Origin: JAWKUK01 sp041398605
GTDB lineage: Bacteria > Planctomycetota > UBA1135 > GCA-002686595
Length of the DNA stretch: 64,000 nt
Direction: 5' to 3'
Assembly (NCBI GenBank): GCA_041398605.1
Contig: JAWKUK010000025.1
Location: forward strand, 47,021-111,020
Part shown: positions 26,168 to 34,353 of the stretch, piece by piece
Layout: each line of letters starts with the position of its first letter
Numbering within the stretch: the stretch's first letter is position 1
Program-made: the position numbers and the translations under genes
The notes under the pieces: model-generated
The model's database searches: none
Seen by the model: only the letters and a program-made list of their open reading frames with translations
What the model was told of the DNA's origin: nothing

Positions 26168-27445
26168 ATGCGACACGTTGTTCTCGAAATCGGCCTCTTC
26201 TGCGCATCGGCGCCCGTGATCTGCGCCCAATCCCTCATCGTCCCCGACAACACGGTCCGCACTGTGATCGCGCTGTCTGCCAGCGACGGCACGCTCGAGG
26301 CCGCCGGCTTCATGGACCTCGACGATGGCCTCATCGCGTCGAACAGGCCCTATCAAGCAGCGATCGTGGGCAACGAGCTGTGGTTCACTGACGACGTCAC
26401 TTCGCGTGTCACGCGTTGGAACTCGTACGGCTCCGTTCAGCTCGGCGCGATCGACCTCGCCCCGCATCGCCTGCGTGGGATTACGGCCGCCTTCGGTTCG
26501 GTCTGGGTCGGTGGGGGCAATCCGAGCGGCACGATCCCCGACTTCCTCATTCAGCTGACGCCGAGCGGAGCGCTCGTGGCGCAGCACCCGATGCCTGGTG
26601 TCATCAACGGCGTCACGGCCTTCGGGAACCAGCTCTTGGTCGGTGACGCCGATCACCACGACTTGCTGCTCGTCGACCCAGCGACGGGCGCGATCACCGG
26701 CACGTTCCACAACTCGAACGGGTTCAACGACGTCAGCAACCCGGGCCAGATCGTCGTCGAGCCCAACGGGCACGTCTTGGTCGCGAGCGGGCTCTTCCCG
26801 GGTGGGGTCTGGGAATACGACTCCACGGGCAACCAGGTCGCCTTCTTTGACACCAGCAGCCTGCCGCAGAACGGCAGCGTCGCGGGCGTCGCGCGGCTCG
26901 GCGACGGCGACCTCCTGTTCACGACGGGCACAGGCGTCTACCGCTACGGCGTCTCGACGCACCAGATCGAGCTCGTGATCGGCAGCCTCATTCCGTACTA
27001 CTTCGCGACGGTGCCCTCGATCCCGCTCGGCACGACGGTGTGCAGCCCGGGCGTCGCAAACTCGACCGGGCGCGCCGGCACCGTGACCGCGGTCGGCAGC
27101 AACGTCGTGGCGGACAGCGCGGTGCGCCTCTGCGCTCAAGATCTCCCGCTCGCCGCGACAGGCTACTTCCTGGCCTCCACGACGGCCGGCCATGTCCCGA
27201 ACGCGGGCGGTAGCCAAGGGACGCTCTGCCTCGGCGGCTCGGTCGGCCGCTTCAACCAGCAGATCGGCTTCACCGGCAACGACGGCTTCTTCTCGATCAC
27301 CGTCGACCCGCACGCCGTGCCACAGCCGTCGGGCGCGATCGCGATCATGGCGGGCGAGACGTGGCGCTTTCAATGCTGGCACCGCGACGTGAACCCGACG
27401 GTGACAAGCAACTTCACGGACGCGACCGAGGTCACGTTCCAATAA
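26168..27445 (+). CDS. Secreted propeller-like protein with lineage-specific C-terminal module
   Basis: A 425-residue protein with a signal peptide (VVLEIGLFCASAPVICAQ, cleavage after Ala-Gln region likely). Residues 25-300 contain repeated blades of an NHL/YVTN-like beta-propeller (VWVGGGNPSGTIPDFLIQL, LLVGDADHHDLLLVDPATGA, GHVLVASGLFPGGVWEYDSTG). The C-terminal ~120 residues (NSTGRAGTVTAVGSNVV, GYFLASTTAGHVPNAGGSQG, CLGGSVGRFNQQ, ETWRFQCWHRDVNPTVTSN) form a module that I recall at the ends of many secreted proteins from certain uncultured Planctomycetota. It may be a sorting or surface-display domain. The ATG at 26168 is chosen because the signal peptide starts there. Confidence 0.85.
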   Translation: MRHVVLEIGLFCASAPVICAQSLIVPDNTVRTVIALSASDGTLEAAGFMDLDDGLIASNRPYQAAIVGNELWFTDDVTSRVTRWNSYGSVQLGAIDLAPHRLRGITAAFGSVWVGGGNPSGTIPDFLIQLTPSGALVAQHPMPGVINGVTAFGNQLLVGDADHHDLLLVDPATGAITGTFHNSNGFNDVSNPGQIVVEPNGHVLVASGLFPGGVWEYDSTGNQVAFFDTSSLPQNGSVAGVARLGDGDLLFTTGTGVYRYGVSTHQIELVIGSLIPYYFATVPSIPLGTTVCSPGVANSTGRAGTVTAVGSNVVADSAVRLCAQDLPLAATGYFLASTTAGHVPNAGGSQGTLCLGGSVGRFNQQIGFTGNDGFFSITVDPHAVPQPSGAIAIMAGETWRFQCWHRDVNPTVTSNFTDATEVTFQ

Positions 27446-27583
27446 CAAGCTCGCGGAGGTGGCCGGTGCCGCAGCGCAAGCTGTGGGTCCGGTCGTTGCC
27501 GTCGGAGGTCCGCCAGCGGCGCAGCGGCCCGGCGCCGGCTCACGGGCCATGCTGCTCGGCCGCGGCGTATGCGCTCGAGGCCC

Positions 27584-28120
27584 TCAGACCTCGAGGCGCC
27601 AAACGACCTTGCGGCCAAAGGGGTGGTCCTCGAGCGCTTCCTCGACCTCGCCCAGAGCGCAAGCGGGCAACGCCTTGCGCCAGAACCCCACGGGGCGCGC
27701 CGCGTTGGGGTAGGTGCAGATCTCCCAACGACCGGGATGGCGCCGGAGCACCTGCGCGACGCCCTCGGCTGCCACACCGGTGCCGCGCCAGGCGTGGTGC
27801 ACGAAGAACTCCCACATCACGAAGTCCACACCCGGCGTCGGGATGTAGGGACCAGAGGCCACGAGCGCGAACCCCGCGGGGAGGCCGTCGACGAACAGCG
27901 CATAGGGAAAGAGCACCCCTGGCTTGCGCCACCAGTCCCCCTGTCGGTCCGCGAGGTCCTCCCAGTTGGCGTGGTCCGGATCGTCCGATAGCACGCCATG
28001 GGCGTTCGGGAGCCGAGGCTCGTAGGCCGCGATGTCATGGACGTGCAGGGCGTACATGTTGCGGATCGGCGTCGCAGTCGCCTCGGTCGTGAGCATCAGC
28101 TCGACGGGGTACTCGCGCAT
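27584..28120 (-). CDS. GNAT-like acetyltransferase
   Basis: A 178-residue protein resembling the GNAT fold: an N-terminal ATPIRNMYALHVHDIAAYEP helix, strands in FPYALFVDGLPAGFALVASG, then MWEFFVHHAWRGTGVAAEGVAQVL, which carries the R-G-T-G-V-A acetyl-CoA pyrophosphate loop (R/Q-x-x-G-x-G/A type), and a final GRWEICTYPNAARPVGFWRKAL. GNAT enzymes acetylate small molecules or proteins; the substrate is unknown. The ATG at 28120 gives a complete fold. It is divergent from the small-protein/HDO operon and shares a 124-base promoter region with it. Confidence 0.8.
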   Translation of the reverse strand: MREYPVELMLTTEATATPIRNMYALHVHDIAAYEPRLPNAHGVLSDDPDHANWEDLADRQGDWWRKPGVLFPYALFVDGLPAGFALVASGPYIPTPGVDFVMWEFFVHHAWRGTGVAAEGVAQVLRRHPGRWEICTYPNAARPVGFWRKALPACALGEVEEALEDHPFGRKVVWRLEV

Positions 28121-28244
28121 GTCCGTTGGTTGACCGTCGCAGGCTGCGGGGGGCGCTGTCCGAGCGAGGCCACCCTGCGCGCGAGATTCTACCTCGATTG
28201 GGGTGACGACACGCATGGACCGGGGTCCCTCCAGAGGCCGCCCG

Positions 28245-28475
28245 ATGCAGCACAAGATCACCCCCCCAGCCGCGCCGCCCCCCTGCGGACCCGACGGCAC
28301 CTGCCCCCGAGAGGCTGTCCCCGCGGTGCACTCGGCCGAGGACGGGGTCGCCTGCGTGGAACGACGCCCCGGCGAGCCAGCGCCCCGCCCCCGCGGGTTC
28401 TGGGCGAGGCTCTTCAGGCTGAGGCGCGGCCCGCTCGCGCCGCGCCAGGCACCGAACATCTACCCGTTCTTCTGA
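28245..28475 (+). CDS. Small Pro/Cys-rich protein preceding the HDO gene
   Basis: A 76-residue protein that starts MQHKITPPAAPPPCGPDGTC and ends GPLAPRQAPNIYPFF. It has three cysteines, a Pro-rich front, a basic middle (GFWARLFRLRRG) and no membrane helix or signal peptide. A purine-rich AGAGG sits seven bases before the ATG, while in-frame starts further upstream (28203, 28215) look worse. Its stop lies four bases before the ATG of the diiron-enzyme gene, so the two are coupled. Size, Cys/Pro content and tight linkage to a haem-oxygenase-like enzyme make a modified-peptide precursor or a dedicated chaperone possible, but that is inference. No known family is recognised. Confidence 0.6.
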   Translation: MQHKITPPAAPPPCGPDGTCPREAVPAVHSAEDGVACVERRPGEPAPRPRGFWARLFRLRRGPLAPRQAPNIYPFF

Positions 28476-28479
28476 GTCG

Positions 28480-30429
28480 ATGGGCTGCACATCGAACCCA
28501 CAAGCAGCTCGGGTCGCGGGGCGCGGAGCCGGCGCAGCGACAGCAGAGCGCACCACCCTCGAGCGCCTGCACCGCGCCTTGCTCGCGGCGGACGACCTCG
28601 CCGACCCCGAGCGCGGCGCCGCGGATTGGCTTCGCGCTGAGGTCCACGGTTCGGCCGCCGGCGCGACGCACGTGCAACCGCGAAGCGTAGCGGGCCTTGT
28701 GCGCGCGCTCGAGGCGCGCCGCGACGCCGCCCCCATCGATTGGGCCGCACAGATCACGGGCGAGGGCCGCGCCGAGCTCGTCGACGAGCTCGCGCCCTTC
28801 GCGCTCTTTGATGGTTGCCTGCATCGACGTAGCGCCAACGCGCTCGCGAGCCGCCGCGTGCTCGGGGCTTGCAGCCTGCGCGCGCGCGCCCTCTCGCTCG
28901 GCGTCGACGGCGCGCTCGACGGGCGCGGGACGCCGAGCCGCGCGGCGCTCTACCTCGCGCTCGCGCAGCGCGACGGCCGCCCTTTGCGCGACCATGGCAG
29001 ACCGGGCGCAGACGCCGCAGCGGATGACTTCGTATGGCGCGGGCTCTCGGTCGAAACCCTGGCGTTGTCGTGCATGCTCCTGGCAGCAGGCGTCGCTCGG
29101 AGACACATGCCGGCTGAAGCGGCGGGGATCGAGCTCGCATACGAAGCGCTCGCGCCGTGGATCGGCATGTCGGGCCTCGCCCGTGCGTACCCCGCGGACG
29201 CGTGCGCTTTGGCGTTCTTCGACGCGCCCCAGAACGGGGAGCGGCGCGAGCTCGCGCTCGCCCAGGCCGAGGCAGTCCTCACACACTGCGCCACGCCGGA
29301 GCTCGCGTGGGCCGACTTGACTGCCGGCGCGGTCGCGTGCGCGGATGCGCTTCGGCGCTGGAGCCACGCCGTCGCCCTAGCGCGCGGCGTTGAGGCAGCG
29401 CCCAGGGGCTCCGCCGAGCAGGCTGCGGATCACTTGGCAGTCCCAAGGCGCCGAGCGCCGCGCTCGGCCGCACTGGCGTTGGAGAGCCTCGCGCTCGCTC
29501 GAGCGACGCCCCCTTGCTCGCCCCGAGCGCTCTACGCTGCGCTGCTCCAGCCCGAGCTGGACGCGCAGCGCGCGCTCCACCGGGCCGAGGCGCGCGCCCT
29601 CGTCGACCGCGTCAAGGCCGCCGCCCGCGGCCACCGCTGGGAAGGCGCGGTGCCCCCCACGCGCTTCTGCGCGAACGAGCTGCGCGCGTGGGTGCGCGCG
29701 CGCCATGCGGCGCATGCAGCGGCGCACGCTGACCGATCGGTTGTCCTCGCACGCGGCGACCTGGAGCGCGCGTGCCTCGCGTTAGCGCCGGCCCTCGCGA
29801 TCGACGGCGCTTGGGCGCAGGGCGCCTCCGCCACACCGCGTGCCGACGACGAACCCGCCGCGCGGCTCTTCCGCATCCTCTACGACGAGTGCGGAGCGGC
29901 CGAGCGTCACGCCCATCACGGCGAGCTGTTTCTGGCGCTCGCCCGCGAGCTGCGCCCCGACCTCCCGGCGTTCCCGAGCCCCGACTTCCTCGCTTGGGAC
30001 GGCTTCAGCGAGGACAACTTCGCCATGCCCGCCCTGTGGCTCTCGCTCGCCGAGTTCGGCCAGCGCTTCATGGGCGAGACCCTCGGGCTCAATCTCTCGA
30101 TCGAGCTCGCAGGGGTCGGCGGCGTCTATCGCACGACGGCCCGCTCGCTCGCCGCGCACGGGCTCGACCCACACTTCTTCGACCTGCACGAGGTCGCGGA
30201 CGACGTCGAGCACGGCCACACCGCTTGGTCGATCGTCGCGATTGAGCGCTATGTCGCCCAGTGTCGAAGCGCGAGCCGGTGTGACCCTGACGGCGCTGGA
30301 GCGTACGCGTGGGCGCGTGTCCGCGTGGGGCTCGCCATGCGCGCCGAGTCGAGCGCGCACCACACCAAGCCTCGGCGCTTCGCCATTGGGCGGGCCCTAC
30401 GCGCATGGCGTTCCCGCATCGGCTCGTAA
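28480..30429 (+). CDS. Iron-containing redox enzyme (haem-oxygenase-like, HDO) family protein
   Basis: A 649-residue protein. The C-terminal part (about 450-625) shows the diiron haem-oxygenase-like signature of the 'iron-containing redox enzyme' family (Haem_oxygenas_2): LFRILYDECGAAERHAHHGELF, LNLSIELAGVGGVYR, and PHFFDLHEVADDVEHGHTAW. The Glu/His/Asp residues in these segments are the likely iron ligands. The N-terminal ~400 residues are Ala/Leu/Arg-rich and of unknown fold. Relatives (UndA, BesC and SznF types) use O2 to cleave or oxidise small substrates. Codon third positions are a little less G/C-biased than neighbours. The stop overlaps the ATG of the next gene (TAATG), so co-translation is likely. 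Confidence 0.87.
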   Translation: MGCTSNPQAARVAGRGAGAATAERTTLERLHRALLAADDLADPERGAADWLRAEVHGSAAGATHVQPRSVAGLVRALEARRDAAPIDWAAQITGEGRAELVDELAPFALFDGCLHRRSANALASRRVLGACSLRARALSLGVDGALDGRGTPSRAALYLALAQRDGRPLRDHGRPGADAAADDFVWRGLSVETLALSCMLLAAGVARRHMPAEAAGIELAYEALAPWIGMSGLARAYPADACALAFFDAPQNGERRELALAQAEAVLTHCATPELAWADLTAGAVACADALRRWSHAVALARGVEAAPRGSAEQAADHLAVPRRRAPRSAALALESLALARATPPCSPRALYAALLQPELDAQRALHRAEARALVDRVKAAARGHRWEGAVPPTRFCANELRAWVRARHAAHAAAHADRSVVLARGDLERACLALAPALAIDGAWAQGASATPRADDEPAARLFRILYDECGAAERHAHHGELFLALARELRPDLPAFPSPDFLAWDGFSEDNFAMPALWLSLAEFGQRFMGETLGLNLSIELAGVGGVYRTTARSLAAHGLDPHFFDLHEVADDVEHGHTAWSIVAIERYVAQCRSASRCDPDGAGAYAWARVRVGLAMRAESSAHHTKPRRFAIGRALRAWRSRIGS

Positions 30430-32132
30430 TGCACCGCGCCGTCAAGGCGCATGACGCGCACGGGTGTCATCGGTTCATGCCCTCGGTGAACGTTCGTGTC
30501 CCCCACGAGCGAGGCTGCTATTGGATCCGGACCAATCGGCGCGGATTTCGGGCGGATCAAGAGTTCGACGAGCGCGCTGACGACCGCCGCATGAGGGTCC
30601 TCGTCCTAGGCGATTCGTACACCGCCGGTGACGGCGTCGACAATCGCGAGCGATTCACCGATCTGCTCGCCGCCATGCACGGGGTCGAGGTCCTGAACTG
30701 TGGCGTCTCTGGCACGGCCCCGGACCAGCACGCGTTGTTGCTGGAAGAGCTCGCGCCGACGCTGCGTCCGGACTTGGTGATCCTCGCCGTGACCGTGCAC
30801 ACGATCGCGCGGATCCAACAGAAGCACCGTGTCTCGCTCGATCGATTCGGCCGCCCGGTGCACGTTCCGCGGGCGCACTTCGTGCTCGACGCGGGCGCGC
30901 TGCGCCTGTGCACATCGAGCGCGGTTCCCGCGCAGCCGACACCCGTCGCCGGGACCCCGGACCATGGACAGGCCCAAGCGCACGGGCAGCCAGTCACTCT
31001 CTGCAGTCCGTGGCGAGTCGCGCTCGGTGACCGCCTCGGGCGTGCGCTCGGCACAGCGGACCGCGCCCGTGCCAGGCAGCTCGCAGCGCTCGCTGCGGGT
31101 CCGTTGCGGCGTGCCGCCCAGCGACTCGCGGGCGTCGAGCTCGATCCGGACTATGTGGACCCAGCGAGCCCGGGCTGGCTGCTCTTGTCGCGCGTCCTTG
31201 AGCGCTGTCGCGGAAGCACGGCGTCGGCGCCCCTCGTGATCGCGCCGCTGCCGACGCCGGCCTACGTGCTCGATCGGTTGACTCCGCGTTACAGCGAACG
31301 CTTTCGGACGCTCGACGACCCGGCCCGCGGCTGCCACGTCATCGATACGACCTCGTCGCTCGCGTCGGCGCCGGCCGCGGCGCGCCTCGACTACGTCTAT
31401 CGGCGCGACGCACATCCGACGTGCGCAGGGCACCGGGCTCTGGCGCTCGCGCTCTCGCGCGCGCTGGTTGAACGCGGGCTCCTCCCGCCGTCGATCGCAG
31501 ATGCGCCGCGGCCCCACCCGCGCGAGGCGCGCTGCCCGGACCTCCTCCTCAGGGTCGGTTGGTCGGAGGCCGATGCATTCGCAGAGGTCCACCGCGCTGG
31601 GACGTTCTCGATACGTGCTGCGGAGTCGGACTCCGGCGCGGGATATGCGTGCGCGGGCATGCTGCCCTACGCGGCGATCTCGCGTTGCTTGGAGGCGACC
31701 GGCGTCGACGGCCCGGAGCTCAGCCAGGTCGAGCTCATTGCGCCCGAGCGCGTCGAAGACCTCTTGAGGCGCGCGCTGACGGGCACAGACGGCCGCCACG
31801 CCACGTCCCCCTTCGCGCTGCCCCTCGCGCCATTCGTCCGCTGGGAGGGCGCCGCGGAGCGCGACCTGCGCCGCCTGTTGCACTACGCCGGCCCGGTGTC
31901 GAAGTCTGTCGCGGCGCCAAGCGCGCCGCCCACAGCGAACACGCGCGAGGTCGATCTCAATGTCGAGGCCGATCGCGACGTGGAAGGCCAGTGGCTCGCG
32001 CGTGAGCTCGCGCGCCTCCTCGGTTCGTCACGCGAGGCGAACGCCCACGCGCCGACGCTCCGGGCCTTCCGCGCGCTCTGCGCGCGCTGGGAGCGCGCGA
32101 CGCGGCGCGCGCGGTGGGCAGCCGTGCCGTGA
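30429..32132 (+). CDS. SGNH-type protein with a carbamoyltransferase-like C-terminal segment
   Basis: A 567-residue protein. SGNH block I is VLGDSYTAGDG (about 58-68), preceded by a short VRVPHERGCYWIRTNRRGFR region and followed by LVILAVTVHT and a final DAHPTCAGHRALA with the catalytic His. From about residue 365 on, the phrase AGMLPYAAISRCLEATGVDGPELSQVEL is reminiscent of the opening of NodU/CmcH-type carbamoyltransferases (which read 'LP..AI..CL..AGI...LD.V'), but without recognisable active-site blocks. The start ATG at 30429 overlaps the HDO stop. The enzyme may act on the product of the HDO step; function and substrate are unknown. Confidence 0.75.
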   Translation: MHRAVKAHDAHGCHRFMPSVNVRVPHERGCYWIRTNRRGFRADQEFDERADDRRMRVLVLGDSYTAGDGVDNRERFTDLLAAMHGVEVLNCGVSGTAPDQHALLLEELAPTLRPDLVILAVTVHTIARIQQKHRVSLDRFGRPVHVPRAHFVLDAGALRLCTSSAVPAQPTPVAGTPDHGQAQAHGQPVTLCSPWRVALGDRLGRALGTADRARARQLAALAAGPLRRAAQRLAGVELDPDYVDPASPGWLLLSRVLERCRGSTASAPLVIAPLPTPAYVLDRLTPRYSERFRTLDDPARGCHVIDTTSSLASAPAAARLDYVYRRDAHPTCAGHRALALALSRALVERGLLPPSIADAPRPHPREARCPDLLLRVGWSEADAFAEVHRAGTFSIRAAESDSGAGYACAGMLPYAAISRCLEATGVDGPELSQVELIAPERVEDLLRRALTGTDGRHATSPFALPLAPFVRWEGAAERDLRRLLHYAGPVSKSVAAPSAPPTANTREVDLNVEADRDVEGQWLARELARLLGSSREANAHAPTLRAFRALCARWERATRRARWAAVP

Positions 32133-32173
32133 ACGCGCCCTCGTCGGGCGCCCGGCGAAGCAGCGCGGGCGCT

Positions 32174-32557
32174 TCACCGCGCCTTGCGTGCGGTGACCTC
32201 GATCTCGATCAAGATGCGCGGGTTGACCAGCTTCGCAGACAACATGGTCGCCGCCGGCCGCACTTCACCGAACGCGGCGCGCAGCGTCGGCCAGCAGGCC
32301 TCGAACTGCGAGGGGTCCGGCAAGATGTACGTGACGCGCACCACATCCGCGAACGAAGCGCCCGCTTGCGCGAGCGCCGCCTCGATGTTGACGAGGCATT
32401 GCCGCGCCTGCCCGACGACGTCGTCGACGATCGTCATCGACTCGTAGTCGTACCCCGTGGTCCCCGAAACGAAGACCCAACGGCCGTCGACGACCGCCCG
32501 CGAGTAACCGATCTGCTCTTCGAAGGTCGAGCCGGAGCTGATGAGCCTACGTGCCAT
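32174..32557 (-). CDS. RidA/YjgF-family protein
   Basis: A 127-residue protein with the Rid family blocks: SRAVVDGRWVFVSGTTGYDY, VVGQARQCLVNIEAALAQAGASFADVVRVTYIL and RPAATMLSAKLVNPRILIEIEVTA. RidA enzymes hydrolyse reactive enamine/imine intermediates or act as related deaminases. The catalytic Arg of RidA would be the one in VRPAATML. The ATG at 32557 is a good start; the longer frame upstream is not needed. It follows the sarcosine-oxidase-like gene at 144 bases on the same strand, which makes sense because flavin amine oxidases release imines. Confidence 0.9.
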   Translation of the reverse strand: MARRLISSGSTFEEQIGYSRAVVDGRWVFVSGTTGYDYESMTIVDDVVGQARQCLVNIEAALAQAGASFADVVRVTYILPDPSQFEACWPTLRAAFGEVRPAATMLSAKLVNPRILIEIEVTARKAR

Positions 32558-32701
32558 GCGCGCAGTGTACCGCGCCGCTCCCCGACCTCTGACCACGCAC
32601 CTCGCACGTACAACTGCGCCCGATGTCCCAAGGGCCCGACCTTCAAGGCTCGAGCGCCACGCCAGCAGGCGCCGCGCCTCGACGCGGCGACCGCTCCTGT
32701 G

Positions 32702-33829
32702 CTACCCGCCGCGCTCGAGGCTAAAGCGCGCGTCGAGCTCTGCGCCTTCAGTGATCGCCGCCGCGACGAGCGCCCCCACCGCTGGGCCGAGCTTGAAGCC
32801 GTGCCCGGAGCCGCCGCCGGCGAACCAAACCGCAGGGTGCTCGGGGTGCCGGTCAAGCAGCAGCTCCTGGTCCGTCGTCAACGTGTACTGGCACACACGC
32901 GCGTCGACGAGCGGCGCGTCCGCGAGCGCAGGGAAGCGCCGCGCGAGGTAGCCGCGGACGCGCGCGAGGCCGCGCGCCGACGGCGTTCGGTCGCCGACCG
33001 TCGGGTCGTACATGCCACCCCACGTGTCCTCGCCGACCTTGAAGCCGCCGCGCATCCCGTTCGGGATGCCGTACCAGAACGTCGGCCCACGCTCCGCCCA
33101 AACGGGCAGCGTGTTGTGCACGGTGTCACCAGGCGGCACACCGAACGCAAACGTCTCTTGGCGCGTCACGATGAGGCGCGGCTCGAGCACCTCCTGGAAC
33201 AGCTTCGGCAGCCACGGGCCGCAGGCGAAGACGTGCGCGTCACCCTCGAGCTCGCTGCCGTCCGCCAGCGCCACGCGCGTAAGCCCGCCCTTCCGACGCC
33301 GCAGCACGCCAGTCGCGGCGCCGACCCGCACATCGCCGCCCGCGGCGCGCACCGCGTCGTGGACGACCTCGCAAGCGCGTTGCGCCGAGAGCGCGCCGGC
33401 CTCGTGCTCGAAGAGCGCGCCGTCGAGGTCGTCGACGGCGAGCGCCGGATAGCGCGCGGCGAGGGCCGGGCGATCGAGCACCTCAAAAGGCAGCCCGGCG
33501 CGCTCGAACGAAGCGCGCGACTGGGCTTCGAAGGCCGCCTCCCCGCGCAAGAGCCACAGGACGCCGGTGTGCCGGAAGAGGCGCGTTTGGTGCGCCGCCT
33601 CCAACGCGCGCCACGCCGCGAGCGAGCGCTGCACCAGCGGCACGTAGTGCTCGCGCTCCGCGTACGCGTGCCGCAGCACGCGCGTCTCGTCGCCGGAGCT
33701 CGCGCGCGAATGCCCTGGGCTCCAAGCCTCGAGCAACGTCACGCTGCAGCCCGCGCGCAGGAGCTCCAACGCCGCCCAGCCGCCGAACGCGCCGGCCCCG
33801 ATGACGTTGACGTGGAGGCGCTCGGACAT
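32702..33829 (-). CDS. Sarcosine/N-methyl-amino-acid oxidase-like flavoprotein
   Basis: A 375-residue FAD-dependent oxidase of the monomeric sarcosine oxidase family (389 residues in Bacillus). The dinucleotide fold is VNVIGAGAFGGWAALELLRAG. The covalent-flavin Cys is in DARVCQYTLTTD, and the C-terminal FAD/substrate block is AVWFAGGGSGHGFKLGPAVGAL. It oxidises the C-N bond of N-methyl amino acids or related amines with O2, giving H2O2 and an aldehyde or imine. The start ATG at 33829 is 14 bases after the BCCP gene, so it is the fourth gene of an operon with the MMPL transporter and biotin carboxylase. RidA lies downstream. Confidence 0.88.
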   Translation of the reverse strand: MSERLHVNVIGAGAFGGWAALELLRAGCSVTLLEAWSPGHSRASSGDETRVLRHAYAEREHYVPLVQRSLAAWRALEAAHQTRLFRHTGVLWLLRGEAAFEAQSRASFERAGLPFEVLDRPALAARYPALAVDDLDGALFEHEAGALSAQRACEVVHDAVRAAGGDVRVGAATGVLRRRKGGLTRVALADGSELEGDAHVFACGPWLPKLFQEVLEPRLIVTRQETFAFGVPPGDTVHNTLPVWAERGPTFWYGIPNGMRGGFKVGEDTWGGMYDPTVGDRTPSARGLARVRGYLARRFPALADAPLVDARVCQYTLTTDQELLLDRHPEHPAVWFAGGGSGHGFKLGPAVGALVAAAITEGAELDARFSLERGG

Positions 33830-33843
33830 CGCGAGGCGCGCGC

Positions 33844-34353
33844 TTACTCGAGCCCCTTGAGGGTCAAGAGCTTGTCGCCTGCGGCGACGGCCTGGCCGGC
33901 CTCGACGTGCAGGGTCACGACGACGCCCGGGCCGGGCGCGCCGATCTCGTTCTGCATCTTCATCGCCTCGAGGATCAACAGCGGCTGCCCCTCGCTGACG
34001 GTGTCGCCGGGCTGCACCAAGAGCTCGAGCACGACGCCCGGCATGACGGCCTTGACCGGGCCGCCGCCCTTCGCCGCCGCGCGCGCTGCGAGGTTCGCGG
34101 CGCGCTCGCGCTCGTCCTCCAAGGCGCAGTCGTAGCGATGCCCGGCGAGCGTCACCGCGGTCGTATGCCCGTCGCCTTCGATCGAGAGCGCGAAGCCCTC
34201 GCCCTTGTGCAGCAGGATCACCTGACCGTACGCATCGACCTCGTTGTACGAGACCTCGAACGGCGCACCGTCCACCGTGACGACGAGCTCACCGAGGCGC
34301 TCGACGAGCTCGACCTCGCGCGTTCGCCCGTTGACTTGCACAAAGGTCTTCAT
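33844..34353 (-). CDS. Biotin carboxyl carrier protein-type subunit
   Basis: A 169-residue protein. Residues 100-168 form the biotinyl domain with VKAVMPGVVLELLVQPGDTV and the biotin acceptor motif EAMKM (Lys about 132). Residues 1-95 form an N-terminal domain like the propionyl/methylcrotonyl-CoA carboxylase alpha linker region (MKTFVQVNGRTREVELVERLG). The ATG overlaps the stop of accC by four bases (ATGA, 34350-34353). It would shuttle carboxybiotin from the carboxylase to a carboxyltransferase, but no carboxyltransferase gene is seen in this window. Confidence 0.9.
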   Translation of the reverse strand: MKTFVQVNGRTREVELVERLGELVVTVDGAPFEVSYNEVDAYGQVILLHKGEGFALSIEGDGHTTAVTLAGHRYDCALEDERERAANLAARAAAKGGGPVKAVMPGVVLELLVQPGDTVSEGQPLLILEAMKMQNEIGAPGPGVVVTLHVEAGQAVAAGDKLLTLKGLE

